In this document: positions 26,240 through 37,219 of the stretch, one piece after another
Position numbering within the stretch: position 1 is the first letter of the stretch
How the letters are laid out: every line of letters starts with the position of its first letter
NCBI GenBank assembly: GCA_003693705.1
Contig: RBZT01000261.1
Coordinates: forward strand, 29,667-93,666
Length of the DNA stretch: 64,000 nucleotides
Reading direction: 5' to 3'
From: Polymyxa betae
Taxonomy: Eukaryota; Endomyxa; Phytomyxea; Plasmodiophorida; Plasmodiophoridae
The notes under the pieces: generated by a model
Seen by the model: the letters and a program-made list of their open reading frames with translations, nothing else
Told to the model about the DNA's origin: nothing
Database searches by the model: none
Made by a program: the position numbers and the translations under genes

Positions 26240-26766
26240 TAGATATTCTGCTAGCTCTATATAGATCCGGTGTGAAAGCTATTATGTATACTATACATGT
26301 GGGAGCTGATAGACGGCATGAGGCCAAGCCATATTATCAGGCGTCTTTCAGGCAGGATTCCCAAAGAGTTGGGCAGCTTTTCCTGGATGCTCGTCGCCTT
26401 GGGATTTCGATCACCGCTCATGCATTGACTTCATCGGAATTGGTCACTTTGATTACCGAGAAGTCAGCCGTTGTTATTCTGCTGATCGACCAAAAGGTTC
26501 TTCATCAGGAACGCAATTCGCAGCCTGGCGGCCCGAATTCGTTCGTAGGACACTATATCTTATTGATTGGATTCCAGCAAGATTCGTCAGGAAACGAAAT
26601 TTTTTGCTATTTAGATCCAGCAGCCCCTCCAGCTCCGTTTTCGTATAGTACGATAACGGTCCACGAGTTGGATCTAGCGCGGATGTCGCCTGGGACGGAT
26701 CAGGACGCAATCGTCATAGACATCACACAGAAAGCCAAGATGTATTCATATTACGGCATTGAATGA
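26158..26766 (+). CDS. GUCD1: GUCD1-like (guanylyl cyclase domain containing 1 family) protein, 5' end unresolved
   Basis: The reading 'WSYTDLVLQCQTTTVWTIDI' leads into 'LLALYRSGVKAIMYTIHVG', then 'SFRQDSQRVGQLFLDARRLG', 'ITEKSAVVILLIDQKVLH' and 'GHYILLIGF', ending with 'GTDQDAIVIDI'. Spacing matches GUCD1 (WTIDLAYLL...YGTDEDILFV), a papain-like-fold family present across eukaryotes; the name does not prove cyclase activity. The N-terminal segment with the usual first catalytic region is not found in frame. The open frame begins at about 26158 without an ATG, so an upstream exon antisense to the channel gene, or truncation, must be considered. Confidence 0.7.
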
Positions 26767-26877
26767 TTAATAAATAAGTAAAGAGATAAACTCTCGTAGT
26801 TTTGAATTCTTGGCTCAACTCGAAGAAGAAAATGCAAAGGCATCTATGACGGGCCAGGACTCCAACACCTGTTTGCA

Positions 26878-28108
26878 ATGGTTCCTGAATACGGCTCGAA
26901 ATACAAGGTCATTGAAGAGATCGGCGAAGGCACATTTGGGCACGTTTATCGGGCTGTGAGAATTAAAGACAACGTGGTTGTCGTCCTAAAGAAGATCCTA
27001 ATCCGCCGGCCCGAACATGGACTGCCTAAAGCTGTCCTGCGAGAAATCCACGCCTATCATCAGGTCCAGCACAACCATGTCCTTAACCTACTAGAAACGT
27101 ACGCAAGACCTTCATCGGTTGTGCTGGTTCTCGAATCAATGCATAGCGACCTGCACCAATTCCTTAGAAAACTGACACGTCCGCTGACCGAAGGCGAAAT
27201 CAAGGTCTGATTGTCTAAACGAGTTTGTTGAATATCATGTGCTTAACTGCTGCTTAGTGCATCATGAGAATGCTGTTATCGGGGCTAGCAGCTGTTCATA
27301 AGTCCCACATTATACATCGAGTAATAACAATACCGAGCTGCTTTTTACCATCTCATGTTTTCGTCCTTTTTCGACGATTCTCGTCAGCTCATGAAGAAAC
27401 AATGGTTTCAAGCTTGTTTTAACACAAAATTTACAGGATATTAAGCCGTCCAACATCCTGTTCGACGATGTTGGCCGGGTCAAGATTGGCGATATGGGCC
27501 TGGCTCGGATTCACATCGGCGATGGCCGTTCGTACTCACACCAGGTTGCGACCCGATTCTATCGGGCGCCCGAACTCCTCTATGGCAGTCGTCAGTACGA
27601 TTACGGCGTCGATCTATGGGCCGTCGGTTGCGTGTTCGGTGAGATGCTGGGCCATGGGCCTGTATTCCAGGGCCAGACCGATATCGACCAGCTGTATCAG
27701 GTGGTCCGCGTTCTGGGAACGCCATCATGTGAAAATTGGCCGGTAGGAAGACATCGATGACAGGTTTGAGAAACTCTGACGTTGCTAATTAGGGTGTCGA
27801 GCAGCTGCCTGACTATGATAAAATTCGATTCTCGCTGGTGCCTCCTACGCCGTTTCGCCAGCTGTTGCCAGATGCTTCTGAACTGGCTTTGGATTTACTG
27901 CAGCAATTCCTCGTATATGACTCAACAAAGCGGATGCCTGCAGCAGAGGTGATTCGAAGCTGGCACTTTATAGACGAAACGTATTTAATTGGAAGGACAG
28001 GCGTTGGAGCATGACTATTTCTTCTCTGAGCCTTATCCAGCAAGACATGAGTATCTATTGCATCTGACAAGGCATTGGAATGATTCATTGCCGTCACCGG
28101 AACGGTAG
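26878..28108 (+). CDS. CDK20: CDK20 (CCRK)-like cyclin-dependent kinase
   Basis: The start at 26878 gives 'YKVIEEIGEGTFGHVYRAV' (Gly loop), 'VVVLKKI' (catalytic Lys) and 'AVLREIHAYHQVQ'. After introns come 'LAAVHKSHIIHR' joined to 'DIKPSNILFDD', 'IGDMGLARI' (DMG in place of DFG), 'HQVATRFYRAPELLYGSRQY', 'VDLWAVGCVFGEM' and 'LPDYDKIRF'. The last exon ends 'RMPAAE|ALEHDYFF'. The phrases 'HQVATR.YRAPELLYG.RQYD' and 'ELPDYDKI.F' are characteristic of CDK20/CCRK (Chlamydomonas LF2), which controls cilium length and activates CILK/MAK kinases. The change of DFG to DMG keeps the catalytic Asp. Introns lie at about 27208-27433, 27743-27792 and 27949-28002. Confidence 0.87.
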
Positions 28109-28689
28109 AAATCATCTCGCTGCCAGCTTGGCATTCTGATACCATTGCAATGACAATTCAGTCTTATTGAGGACTTTTAAAGCAAGATTATGGCCTGCCA
28201 GCTGGACACCGATTTGAACGTCTTCCTCGCGCCAATCAGTACACAACCTACTTATCATCTATCTCATACCGACAACAATTTGGTCATATGCATCACTTGT
28301 TTCATAAAAAGTTCATGCTAAACTTGGAGTCAATGAATTGCTGGCGACATCTCAAACATACAGCGGTCCTGCTGGACAATATTCACACTAAGTGGGCGAT
28401 GAATTGGAAGCATGAAACATGACAAGACGAAGGCTCAATCCATGACATGTTGACAACTCAGCATTTCAGGCATGGTGAGATCTATTCAATGCTTAATAAA
28501 GCCGGGTCTGTCCAAACTTCTGAAACAGCTGGGTCTGACCAATCCTTTATGAGAGTATCTGTCTAATCCTTTAATAAGAGCCATGGGGCCATGATGGGGC
28601 GATATGGGGGCAGGGGTCATCGTCGACTGCGTGTGCAGCAACCCGTTTGTCATGTTACATCGTCTGTGAGTTCAAATCAGCATTAGGCG
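28109..28689. other. Intergenic stretch
   Basis: No convincing coding frame was found. A possible first exon of the CDC16 gene (MGAGVIVDCVCSNPF...) begins at about 28605 and could splice to the exon at about 28690. The rest looks non-coding. Confidence 0.4.
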
Positions 28690-30508
28690 ATGTATGATCT
28701 AGAACGGGTCATTTCGACTAGTCAGGCGTTCGGTTGTCGCCATGCTGCACTCTTCTTCGCCGACAAGCTCGCATGCGCTCATCCTGACCAGCCCAACCAT
28801 GCATATCTGCTAGCATCGGTGATGTTTCAACAGCGCGATTTTCGACGGGCCTATGACGTTCTCGTGAAATTTCAGCATTCGATGCCGTTAAAATTCAGAC
28901 TCCTGGCAACACAGTGTCTGGTACCGGGAGCTGTTTATACCAACTTTTAGGTCTTTTATATCATACGGTAGGTAGAACTGAAAGATTGGGATGCTGCCCT
29001 AAACTTGATTGGTGACGATGATGAGTCGATAAGGGAATCCTCTCCACAACCTCATGACATGCTTGAGAACGAACTCAATGTAGGATCTTGCATGCATTTA
29101 GAGAGTGACCTAAACCTTTGTTGAAGCCCTTATCGGCAGTTTGCTATTGTCGTGGAATAATTTTCGAAGCTCTTGAGAATAGACGCAGAGCTGTGCATTG
29201 GTTCAAGCAGGCCTTGCTTCATGATGTAAGATGCTATGATGCTTTTAGGTATTCTAATGGTGCATCGGTTTGCCTCTTTAACAGCATTGATCAGGAAATT
29301 GATTTACGAGAGAATGCTTCCTGTCAAAGAAGAGCGCATCTTTGTAGAGGGACTAGAATTTCCAAAGGAATTCGGCTGGCTGAGAAGCATCTATTTATGT
29401 GAGATGAATCAGGTTGTATGTATGCTCATGTTTGTTTATATCTTACATTCGTTTTCAGTTTGACCACACCAATGAAACACTATCTTTTGATATTTCAGCT
29501 TTATCGAGATTCAATCTTCATGAAAATAATGACGTCGTTGTATGCCTTGCCCAGCAAGCATACAATCGAGATCGGTTAAAGACCGCATATGATATTTGCC
29601 AGAGTAACTACCTGAAGGGTTTTTATTGAATGGCTAAGCATAAAGTAGACATCCTGGAGAATGACGCATTTCATAAGAAAACCCTACCAATTTTTACTGG
29701 TTGTCTTGTTCATCTTCGAAGGAAGAGCGAGCTGTTCTATCTAGCACATCAGCTTGTAGATACATATCCAAGCCAAGCCATATCTTGGTATGCTGTCGGC
29801 TGTTATTATTTTCTCATCCAGAAATACGAACGTAACCCAATTTCAGATTGCATGGCAAACCTAATATTTCCTATAGTTGCTCGGCGCTACTTGTCAAAAT
29901 CATATAGAGCAGATGCAACATTCGCCTCTGCATGGATCGCTTATGGGCACTCATTTGCTGCCCAAAACGAATCTGATCAAGCAATGGGTGCCTATCGAAC
30001 CGCAGAGCGGCTACTCTCTGGATCACATATACCGATTCTATATCTGGGCCTAGAACATTTGAAGACGAATAATTTCAAGAGCGCACATTCGTTTATTGTC
30101 CAGAGCTTGACAATATGCCCTACTGATCCATACGTTTATAACGAACTTGGTGTCGTTCATTATGTAAACGGTGAGTATGTTGACGCCATTCATTGCTTCG
30201 AGAAGGTCATTGAATTGATTGCACCGGATGCCCTTGTTGAATGGGAGGCAGCGTTCTTCAATATTGGTCATTGCCATCGTAAAATTGGCGAGTACGAAAA
30301 GGCACTTGAATACTACGATACAGCAAAGTCGTTGAATCCGGGGTCGCCATCCATCCATTCCGCGATTGGATTCACATACCATCTGCAGCGCAACCAGCAT
30401 GCAGCGATCGATAATTACCACAAGGCACTATCTATTAAACCCGGCGACATGCTAACCAGCGATTTGTTATGTCGAGCACTATCAGAGTTGTTTTCAAATC
30501 AGCAATGA
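28690..30508 (+). CDS. CDC16: APC/C subunit CDC16 (APC6), TPR protein
   Basis: TPR-type helices start with 'CRHAALFFADKLACAHPDQ'. Later exons give 'ALENRRRAVHWFKQALLHDV' and then 'LPIFTGCLVHLRRKSELFYL'. The last exon has 'AHQLVDTYPSQAISWYAVGC', 'ARRYLSKSYRADATFASAW', 'IAYGHSFAAQNESDQAMGAY', 'GLEHLKTNNFKSAHSF' and 'YNELGVVHYVNGEYVDAI', with 'KALSIKPGD' close to the end. The run 'ISWYAVGCYYF...ARRYLSK...WIAYGHSFA..ESDQAMAAY' is highly typical of CDC16, a scaffold of the anaphase-promoting complex. The start is uncertain because the first exon may lie near 28605. There are several short introns before 29630. Confidence 0.9.
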
Positions 30509-30702
30509 TTGCATAAATGTAACAAGAACCTAAAATCTCCAGCGTAAAATCAATGTATATGTACCGATTTCGAAGGCAGACTTTTCATTCTATCAAGTTT
30601 GGAGCCTGTAGGTCATTCTCACTTTATCATCAAGATATGGCAGGAAGCAACAGGTATTCTTTGCCGTTTTACCTACTACATCTAGTTTCTAAAGTGTTTT
30701 TA

Positions 30703-31776
30703 TTACGAATTGGACATTGACTTAGTTAACTTCGAGACATTATTGTCAACAAGATCATCAATTTTTTGAATCAATTTACTGCCGACTTGTTTGGCATACT
30801 GATAACAGTTAGAGAAGCACCGGTGTTAAAAAGTTAGTACTTACCGCAAGCGAATCAACGAGATCTGAAGGAGTTAAACTTCCCGTCCCTAAATGTGGTT
30901 AGAATTGATATCAACTTGTTGCTCTACTAATTGTTTACCAAGTTTAACGATGCCGCAAATATCGCCTTGAACATTGACAGCGACTGCCACCTGAGCAGAC
31001 ATACAAAGTTCTTCTTGTACTGTAGCATCGGCTACGAAACATCTGCCGATCTGCCGAAATTCAAAAGTGGAGCTTGTATCAAAGCAGAAAATGACCTTCG
31101 ACAAGCAGGTACAGATTGGAGCAGAATCAGTGAGCAGTCTTGTGGAGTCCAGAGGATCCGGTGACACTTCAAAATCGATATCATCGGTCTCATCTTGGGC
31201 ACCGATCAAATGAATAGTTGGCACCTGATGAAAATCAGCATTCTCGAAAACCAAACGAAATTACTGCACCTGCGCTGTCTTTAACGATGCTCGCACACCG
31301 ATAGAGATTGCATCTAGAGCGCTACCGTCCGTATCAAGCACTTCGCAATCGATATAGACCGTCCAACAAAGACGTCCTGGTACAATACACAGTGACTCCA
31401 GGCTGATACTTTGATTGTAAAAACGCTGAATTGCGCCGGTGAGCTCAGTGTTAGGATCCAGGGCGCCATGGCCACGGAATCGATCCGAAGCAATTGCTGA
31501 GCATTCAACGCTGCAGATGATGCTACCCTGGTTGGGAGTATCATGACCAGGTTGATTGACCTCAAGTTTGACGCCGACGACGACATGCGTCTGATCTAAA
31601 AAGACCCGAGCTGAGCCATGAGCGGACGGAACGACCTCTGTTTCGAGTTGAAGCGGTCTATAATCCAGTCGTGATCTGCCATCCGCTCTGCAATCGCCTT
31701 CTACGCCGCTAACGAGGAATTCTTTCTCTGACCTCGATAACGCGAACATTTCCCAGAAATCGATTTTGGATGGCAA
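30703..31776 (-). CDS. EXOSC7: Exosome RNase PH-like subunit RRP42 (EXOSC7)
   Basis: The start at 31776 gives 'ALSRSEKEFLVSGVEGDCRA' followed by 'DGRSRLDYRPLQLETEVVPS', 'GSARVFLDQTHVVVGVKLEV', 'LCIVPGRLCWTVYIDCEVLD' and 'ALDAISIGVRASL'. These match EXOSC7, a catalytically inert RNase PH-fold ring subunit of the RNA exosome. A 50-nt intron (GTAAAC...CTAAC...TTTAG) joins 'GDICGIVKLG' to 'TGSLTPSDLVDSLA'. A last intron leads to a helix ending 'VSKLTKSMSNS' and stop at about 30703. It converges with CDC16 and is transcribed toward it. Confidence 0.9.
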
Positions 31777-31807
31777 ATGTCTGCGCAGCGCAAATTGTAC
31801 ATTTTTT

Positions 31808-33174
31808 CTATCTCTTTATTCGAAACTCGGCTAGATCAGATTCTGTTACAAAAAATGTGATCTCTCCCTTGGACCAATCATCTGCTCGTTTGTAGTTGTT
31901 GACGACGTCTAAATCAAGTTCCCATACAACCAAATCGAAAAATTCATTGGATTTTCCGCCATCAATGATCTCATTGAGAACTTGCCTGGAGTTTCGATCG
32001 GCATGTGGTGCATTGCTTTTGCTTAAGGCAAACTGAAATGAGAGCTGCCATTGCATTTCGGTGGTCGGTGTTCGAAAATTGGCACACGCATCAGGCCCAT
32101 ACGGTAGTAATAAGGAGAAATCGTCCGATCTGAGATCTGCACATACTAATCTGTCTTCATGCCAGACCAGTCTTTCTTGGCGAATACATGCACCATTCTC
32201 GATTTCGTTTTCGCACGATACCAATTGAACTTGGACGAAAACGCAGTCTGATGCGCCTTTTTCAAATGTAAGTTTACCTCGAATAACATCGGCCACTTTA
32301 AATTGCTTTTGGGTTAATAGGAGGACAACGAACGGCTGATCATTGAAATCTATTCGAAATTCTTCGGGCGACATAAGCAAGACGTTGTCCACAACGTCAT
32401 CGGTGTCGTCGTAATATGGATCGTCTACATGCCAGTCTTTGTCTGGCTGTTTCAATCCAAGACGATCGATCATGGCGCGTAGCTTCCCTTCAAGCTCAGC
32501 TAACCTGCCTTCCATCATGCTATCTGATTCCGATGGCGGTGGTGGAATATATACAGGGACCTCCGCTTGCTCCGGCTCTGCATCAAACACAGTCATGTCT
32601 GGCTAATCAAAGCTCAATAAATAACAAGCAGAAAATAAATCCCTTACGATCCGCATCCAATCCGCAGAATAAGGAGACGATGGAATATCCAGATCGAAAA
32701 CGCCAGGCGATGTACGAACGGTAATGGGGATTCGGAATCGCCGAAACCTTGCCTTTTCTTCACGTTCAATCCTGATCTCGGCAAAATAAGCGCATCGTAG
32801 CATTTTGCCTCGATGAAAAGAAGGTAACAAATTAGCGCTCGGAAGTCGTGATTCCCAATTAAACGAGCAATTTATAATAGTGCTGACAGGACTGGCCTGT
32901 AGTATAATCTATGATGAGATTGTAAATAACAATGATGATGGACAAAACAACAACAACTAACAACTCTCTCTTCTTGTTTGATGAGGGCGGTTCCCACAAG
33001 GCGAACCGAAATGCAGAGATCTGGCAGAGGTGTATTGGGTCGGGCTTGGATCATCCTTTGCAGTGGCGACAGGTCGAGCTCGTCGCGTGTTGGCGCATGT
33101 GAAAGCTGGACCCTGCCGGTGATGAGCTGTCCAGGCTGGACAATGGATGGTGAGATGGACAGCGTGATTTCCAT
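31808..33174 (-). CDS. RGP1: RGP1 homologue (Ric1-Rgp1 Rab6/Ypt6 GEF subunit)
   Basis: Three exons are seen. The first begins MEITLSISPSIVQPGQLITG, an arrestin-like first strand. A middle exon carries 'RIPITVRTSPGVFDLDIPSS'. The long last exon contains 'FKVADVIRGKLTFEKGASDC', 'VFVQVQLVSCENEIE', 'DFSLLLPYGPDACANFRTPT', 'EMQWQLSFQFALS' and 'LVVWELDLDVV'. The order of a 'gxlxf' strand, 'SFSLPIP...TPGFxT..vsLxWxLxFEFV' and a late 'FxWDLPI' strand matches RGP1, partner of RIC1 in activating Rab6 at the Golgi. An acidic insert lies between the halves. The next genes (tandem PH, TBC RabGAP) also suit membrane traffic. Confidence 0.75.
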
Positions 33175-33395
33175 CTGAGCCCCTCTGTCTCTCTCTTAAC
33201 CTGTCTCACTATTTGATAGACCCCCACAGCCCACGATCTCAGTTTCGCCGCTTTTATACGCTCACGTTCATCACAGACGCAAAACTGTTTTGTTACAACC
33301 TATTAGCACTCCTACGTGAGTTACTGGTGTATGTATGTATGTACCTGACACTGTTTTTATTTGATAGGTTCATATCGTGACTAATTTACGCGAGT

Positions 33396-34249
33396 TCAGT
33401 AAGTCTGCCGCGTAAGAATTTCTAAGGTGATCTCATCTGTCCATCGCTTCACTTCTTTGACAGAGGAAGCCGAAAGCCATGTCCTATTCTTGCCGGAATT
33501 CACGACACAAAACGTGTTCAACATACCATCCATTTTGCCATCTTCAGTCGTCTTAATTGATGCATTCATTAAAGGAATGGCGCCTTGGCAGTGCTTGTTC
33601 ATTGCCATTGCAAACATCTTTCCTGAATGCAGAGCGATCCGTTGAAATGCTCGACAGCATAGCTCATCTTCAAAAGTATATATGCAGTTTTTCCCGACCT
33701 GAACTGAAATAAGCAAATGCGCAGTTAGTATGGAGAAAAGAGACCAACAGCGAAGTAATGTCGACTCCATTTAAACTTGTTCTTCTTGTACAGAAAGCCT
33801 TGTTTAGAAAATGGAAATTCGGGTAGAGGGGTAATCATTGCTCTTATAGCCTCTATCCACTGACTTTTACCGTCAACAGAGCTCGCTTGGCAAACATATG
33901 TCCTTTGTAGAGTGACAATATCGAACACGGTTCCTGCATTCTCGCTATTCCCGGAACCTGTGGAATCGCCGACAGCCAGGGCGTCTGATAGATCTATCAT
34001 CCCCAACATTGAGCGCTTGATTTCGGTTTTCGATGTCTCGGGACCGATCTCTTGCGAAAAATAGCACAGATACCGGTCATTACGAAGTATGAAATACCTT
34101 ACTAGCAATCAGTATCGACAGGAAATCCTATTTCTAACAGCAGACCTTCTTTTCCATGTTGAAACGAAACCGCCTCTTTTATTAAGCCATCCAGAGCAGA
34201 GGACATAAACCATAGACGACGACTCCTTGGCCAGAGCCTGATTTGTCAT
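33396..34249 (-). CDS. Tandem PH-domain protein
   Basis: The start at 34249 gives 'MVYVLCSGWLNKRGGFVSTW' (PH beta-1/2). It splices to 'RYFILRNDRYLCYFSQEIG' and ends with 'KSQWIEAIRAMI', the C-terminal Trp helix. A second PH starts at 'KQGFLYKKNKFKWSRHYFAV', continues after an intron as 'VGKNCIYTFEDE', and ends 'VKEVKRWTDEITLEI'. There is no other domain, so the protein is two PH modules of about 240 residues in total, a phosphoinositide- or protein-binding adaptor by inference. The strand-1 'KxxK' basic pattern is partly present in the second domain (KKNKFKW). Confidence 0.78.
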
Positions 34250-34476
34250 CGTGGCGAAATCGACAGCTTCAGCAGCGATGGTAGTCTAATTGAGCGACGC
34301 GGCCCGACACTATTCGTTGTCCACATTACAGGCCAGTTGAGCGCCCCTTTACAGAGCCCAGTTACCTGACTGGTGACGCGGAATCTTAAAGGGGGCCCTG
34401 CTCTGTTCAATAAAGGGATCCTCTCTACTCACTCTACTATAGGTCGCCTCTCTCGTCATTCATCTATCTTTATTAT

Positions 34477-35673
34477 CTAACCATCGTTTGCATTATCATT
34501 GCCGCCGGTCGATTTCATGGCCTCGGTGGTGCCCGCCATCACGGTCCCGGGAATACTGTCCCATTCCTGGCCTGGATTTATAGCGTGAGACTTGTCTTTG
34601 ATGATGGTTTCGGGCCTGATACGTATTTCCTCTCCACCCTCTTCTATATCTGCGCCTTTTATCCTGAACGAGCTATCTAAATCGGTTGATAACGCTTTTT
34701 TGATTAGGCCTTCCAGCAGTGAATCGTCAATCACGATGTTTTTCAATAATGTTGTTGATTCAGTAAACGACCGTTTCAGCAGCTCTGATTCAACGGATTT
34801 GATGAATACTAATGCAAATCGATGGATAAGCTCATGGCCCATCCCAGTGAGAAATGCAACATCATACAATCGTACTGTCTGTCGAACTGGAAGATTATAA
34901 GCGAACATTGTTAAAAACCATGGGGTTCCATAACAGAACGGTTCGATATTCTCTTGACCAAAATGTGCAGTTAAATTCGGCATCGTCGAAGATATTGATT
35001 GCCCCAATCGGTTCAGATTTTCAGTTAAGGCCCTGAGCCCATCGGCAAACATTGTCCTCATACCTAAGTCTTCCATGAACGCCACGAGAATCCAAAATGC
35101 GTCCTCATCGTCGTCGACGACGAACAAAATAACAGCTACGACCATGTTCATACCCTGGACATAACCAATTTCCGAACCCAGGCGAGAAGAGATAGCATAT
35201 AGCAGCCTTTTCAATCGTTGTCGCCCTTGACCTCCTTCAACAAAGTAAGCATGATTTGAAAAAGTTCTCGGGGCGTCAATTTCCACTTGAGATCGAGTTA
35301 ACTGATCAGTACTCTCGACATAATCGTTAAATGCTTTCGTTGATCCTTGTTTCAGACATAAAGCGCCTGACGACGATCTCCAGACTTCTTGTCGAACCCA
35401 GCATGGAATTCTGGTAATAGGCCATTCTGAATTTCTGGTGGCTCGTGTTTGCTTTATCATTTCATCACTACTTATGAATTGCTGCCATTTTGCTGCTAAG
35501 GCCACATCATCTCCGGTTTCTTTCGATAGGTCAGAGAGCCGTTTGTTATTGCTTTTGCAAACGAATCCGTAATCGTCCAAGACTATTGGCGCCAACAGTT
35601 GCGTGTCGAGGATCGGTTTTTCAACGTTTCTGCTCGTAGTCTCGACCGATGCTTTACAGTGACAAGCCCCCAT
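34477..35673 (-). CDS. TBC-domain Rab GTPase-activating protein with N-terminal acylation motif
   Basis: A single uninterrupted exon of 398 codons, unusual for this window. The TBC domain spans about residues 90-330: 'ITRIPCWVRQEVW', the arginine-finger motif 'VEIDAPRTF' (IxxDxxRT type), the glutamine-finger 'EIGYVQGMNMVVAV', 'DEDAFWILVAFMEDLGMRTM' and 'TPWFLTMFAYNLP'. Both catalytic fingers are present, so Rab-GAP activity is expected. The N-terminus MGACHCK has Gly2 with two Cys, a good candidate for myristoylation plus palmitoylation and hence membrane anchoring. The exact Rab substrate cannot be read from the sequence. Confidence 0.88.
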   Translation of the reverse strand: MGACHCKASVETTSRNVEKPILDTQLLAPIVLDDYGFVCKSNNKRLSDLSKETGDDVALAAKWQQFISSDEMIKQTRATRNSEWPITRIPCWVRQEVWRSSSGALCLKQGSTKAFNDYVESTDQLTRSQVEIDAPRTFSNHAYFVEGGQGRQRLKRLLYAISSRLGSEIGYVQGMNMVVAVILFVVDDDEDAFWILVAFMEDLGMRTMFADGLRALTENLNRLGQSISSTMPNLTAHFGQENIEPFCYGTPWFLTMFAYNLPVRQTVRLYDVAFLTGMGHELIHRFALVFIKSVESELLKRSFTESTTLLKNIVIDDSLLEGLIKKALSTDLDSSFRIKGADIEEGGEEIRIRPETIIKDKSHAINPGQEWDSIPGTVMAGTTEAMKSTGGNDNANDG

Positions 35674-35802
35674 AGAAATGGGGTAGGTACGATCTGGTAC
35701 CGATCTGCCTTTTCATTATAATTTTGATAAAAATATGGCTAAACATGGTGCCATTATATGCTGATTCCTTACAAATCTATGGCTGGCGACCATCAGGTCC
35801 AA

Positions 35803-36713
35803 TCAGATCTTGCTGATGTCGAAGTAAGAATCAGCTCGTGTAATATTGGTTAAGGCCGATTCAAACGAAATCTGGCTGGGAACGAGAATCGGCAGTTCGA
35901 CGAACACATGACGTTCACGAACTTGAGTCTGAAGATCCATAGATATAAAGGATGTATTATCGATCAACCGGAGCGATGCTGAGATTAGCAATATCAAGCT
36001 CGGGATCATCGCCGTCTTTGGATGTGACACCATCATTGCCATCTGACTCCTCAACATGTGATTCTTCGTCATTGCTGAGGAACTCCTCGTCGTCCGACTC
36101 TTCAGCATCGTTGGCAATGCCGACCGGATCTTGGCGAGATTTTGTATATCCAGGACGAATATGTCCAACCGGGTCGCACATCTGAAGGACTTCTTCCAAT
36201 GTGAAAACACCATTCTCGATGGCTCTCATCATCGTTCGTCGATTACGCTCTTTGAATCCAGCCAAAGCTCTCTCGATCTGTTCAGTACTACGAGGGACAG
36301 AGTCCGATTCTTTCAGTGGGTTCTTTTCGTCAAAATTCACCTTGCATTTTGCACAGCAGTCCAGCTTGACCGAGCATGGTTCACAAATAACTTGATAGGC
36401 TGTGACGATAGAATGATTACCACATTCATCACAACGACGAGCATGTTTGCTGGGTTTGTACTTCCTGAAAGCTTTACGCCATTCTGAAGAACAGGTCAGT
36501 GTTCGAATAAATTCATGGTACAGAAATGTATCTACCAAGGATGTCAAAACAACGTGCACAAACACGTCGATGAGGAATCTTAGCAATGGCTCTGGTTTTA
36601 GCGCTGTTCGGATTATGTCGAAATGCAAATTTATTTAAATGTGCAGGCCCATGACCGGTTGGATTTCGTGAACAACGCCGACCTGTACGGGCGGTTCGAG
36701 TCGTCATTTCCAC
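35803..36713 (-). CDS. C9orf85-family zinc-binding protein with acidic C-terminal extension
   Basis: The start at 36713 leads to 'GPAHLNKFAFRHNPNS' and 'VCARCFDIL'. An intron of about 50 nt joins to 'WRKAFRKYKPSKHARRCDEC', 'AYQVICEPCSVKLDCCAKC' and a Lys/Glu helix. The CxxC pairs (CARC, CDEC, CEPC, CAKC) and the spacing match the C9orf85/DUF2039 family, conserved but functionally obscure. After an acidic Asp/Glu/Ser tract, a 40-nt GT-AG intron near 35930 extends the frame to 'TQVRERHVFVELPILVP' with a stop at 35803; without this splice the protein ends at 35957. Confidence 0.75.
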
Positions 36714-37219
36714 GCCTGATCTGGGAACGCTGCTCGTTGAACCCGAGAAGGAGACTCCGTCACGGACTCCATTTTACTCGCATTACTTCTTTCAATTTTC
36801 TGTCAAATTCAAAAAGTGCGCGTTCTTGACCGTTTTTTACGCAATCAGAACGTCGCTGTCGCAAATTTTCATGTTTATGATACTCATTGATCATATTCTG
36901 ACAGTCAACTCTATTCGAGACAAAGTGACTGAATAGTTATACTCATACTTCTATGATGTATTTATTAGCCACATGTTGACGAAGATATTTAAACTCTATA
37001 TGTTCTTGAGAAGATTCCTTACAGTTGAACTCCTTCTACATAGTACCTCTGCAATCTTTAACCCTCAGCCACCGATGACCGTTTCGGATATGCTTCCATA
37101 GTCTGATCATGGTAATGAAGATATCTTTCCAGTGCGGCGCCATCATCAAATATCTAGCGCCATCATGATTTCAATAGATATCACAGGACTGAATCCATCA
37201 ACCAGATTCAAAGTTAATA
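36714..37219. other. Intergenic, AT-rich
   Basis: About 500 bases between the divergent C9orf85-type and chitinase genes. No coding signal or clear motif was seen. Confidence 0.5.
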
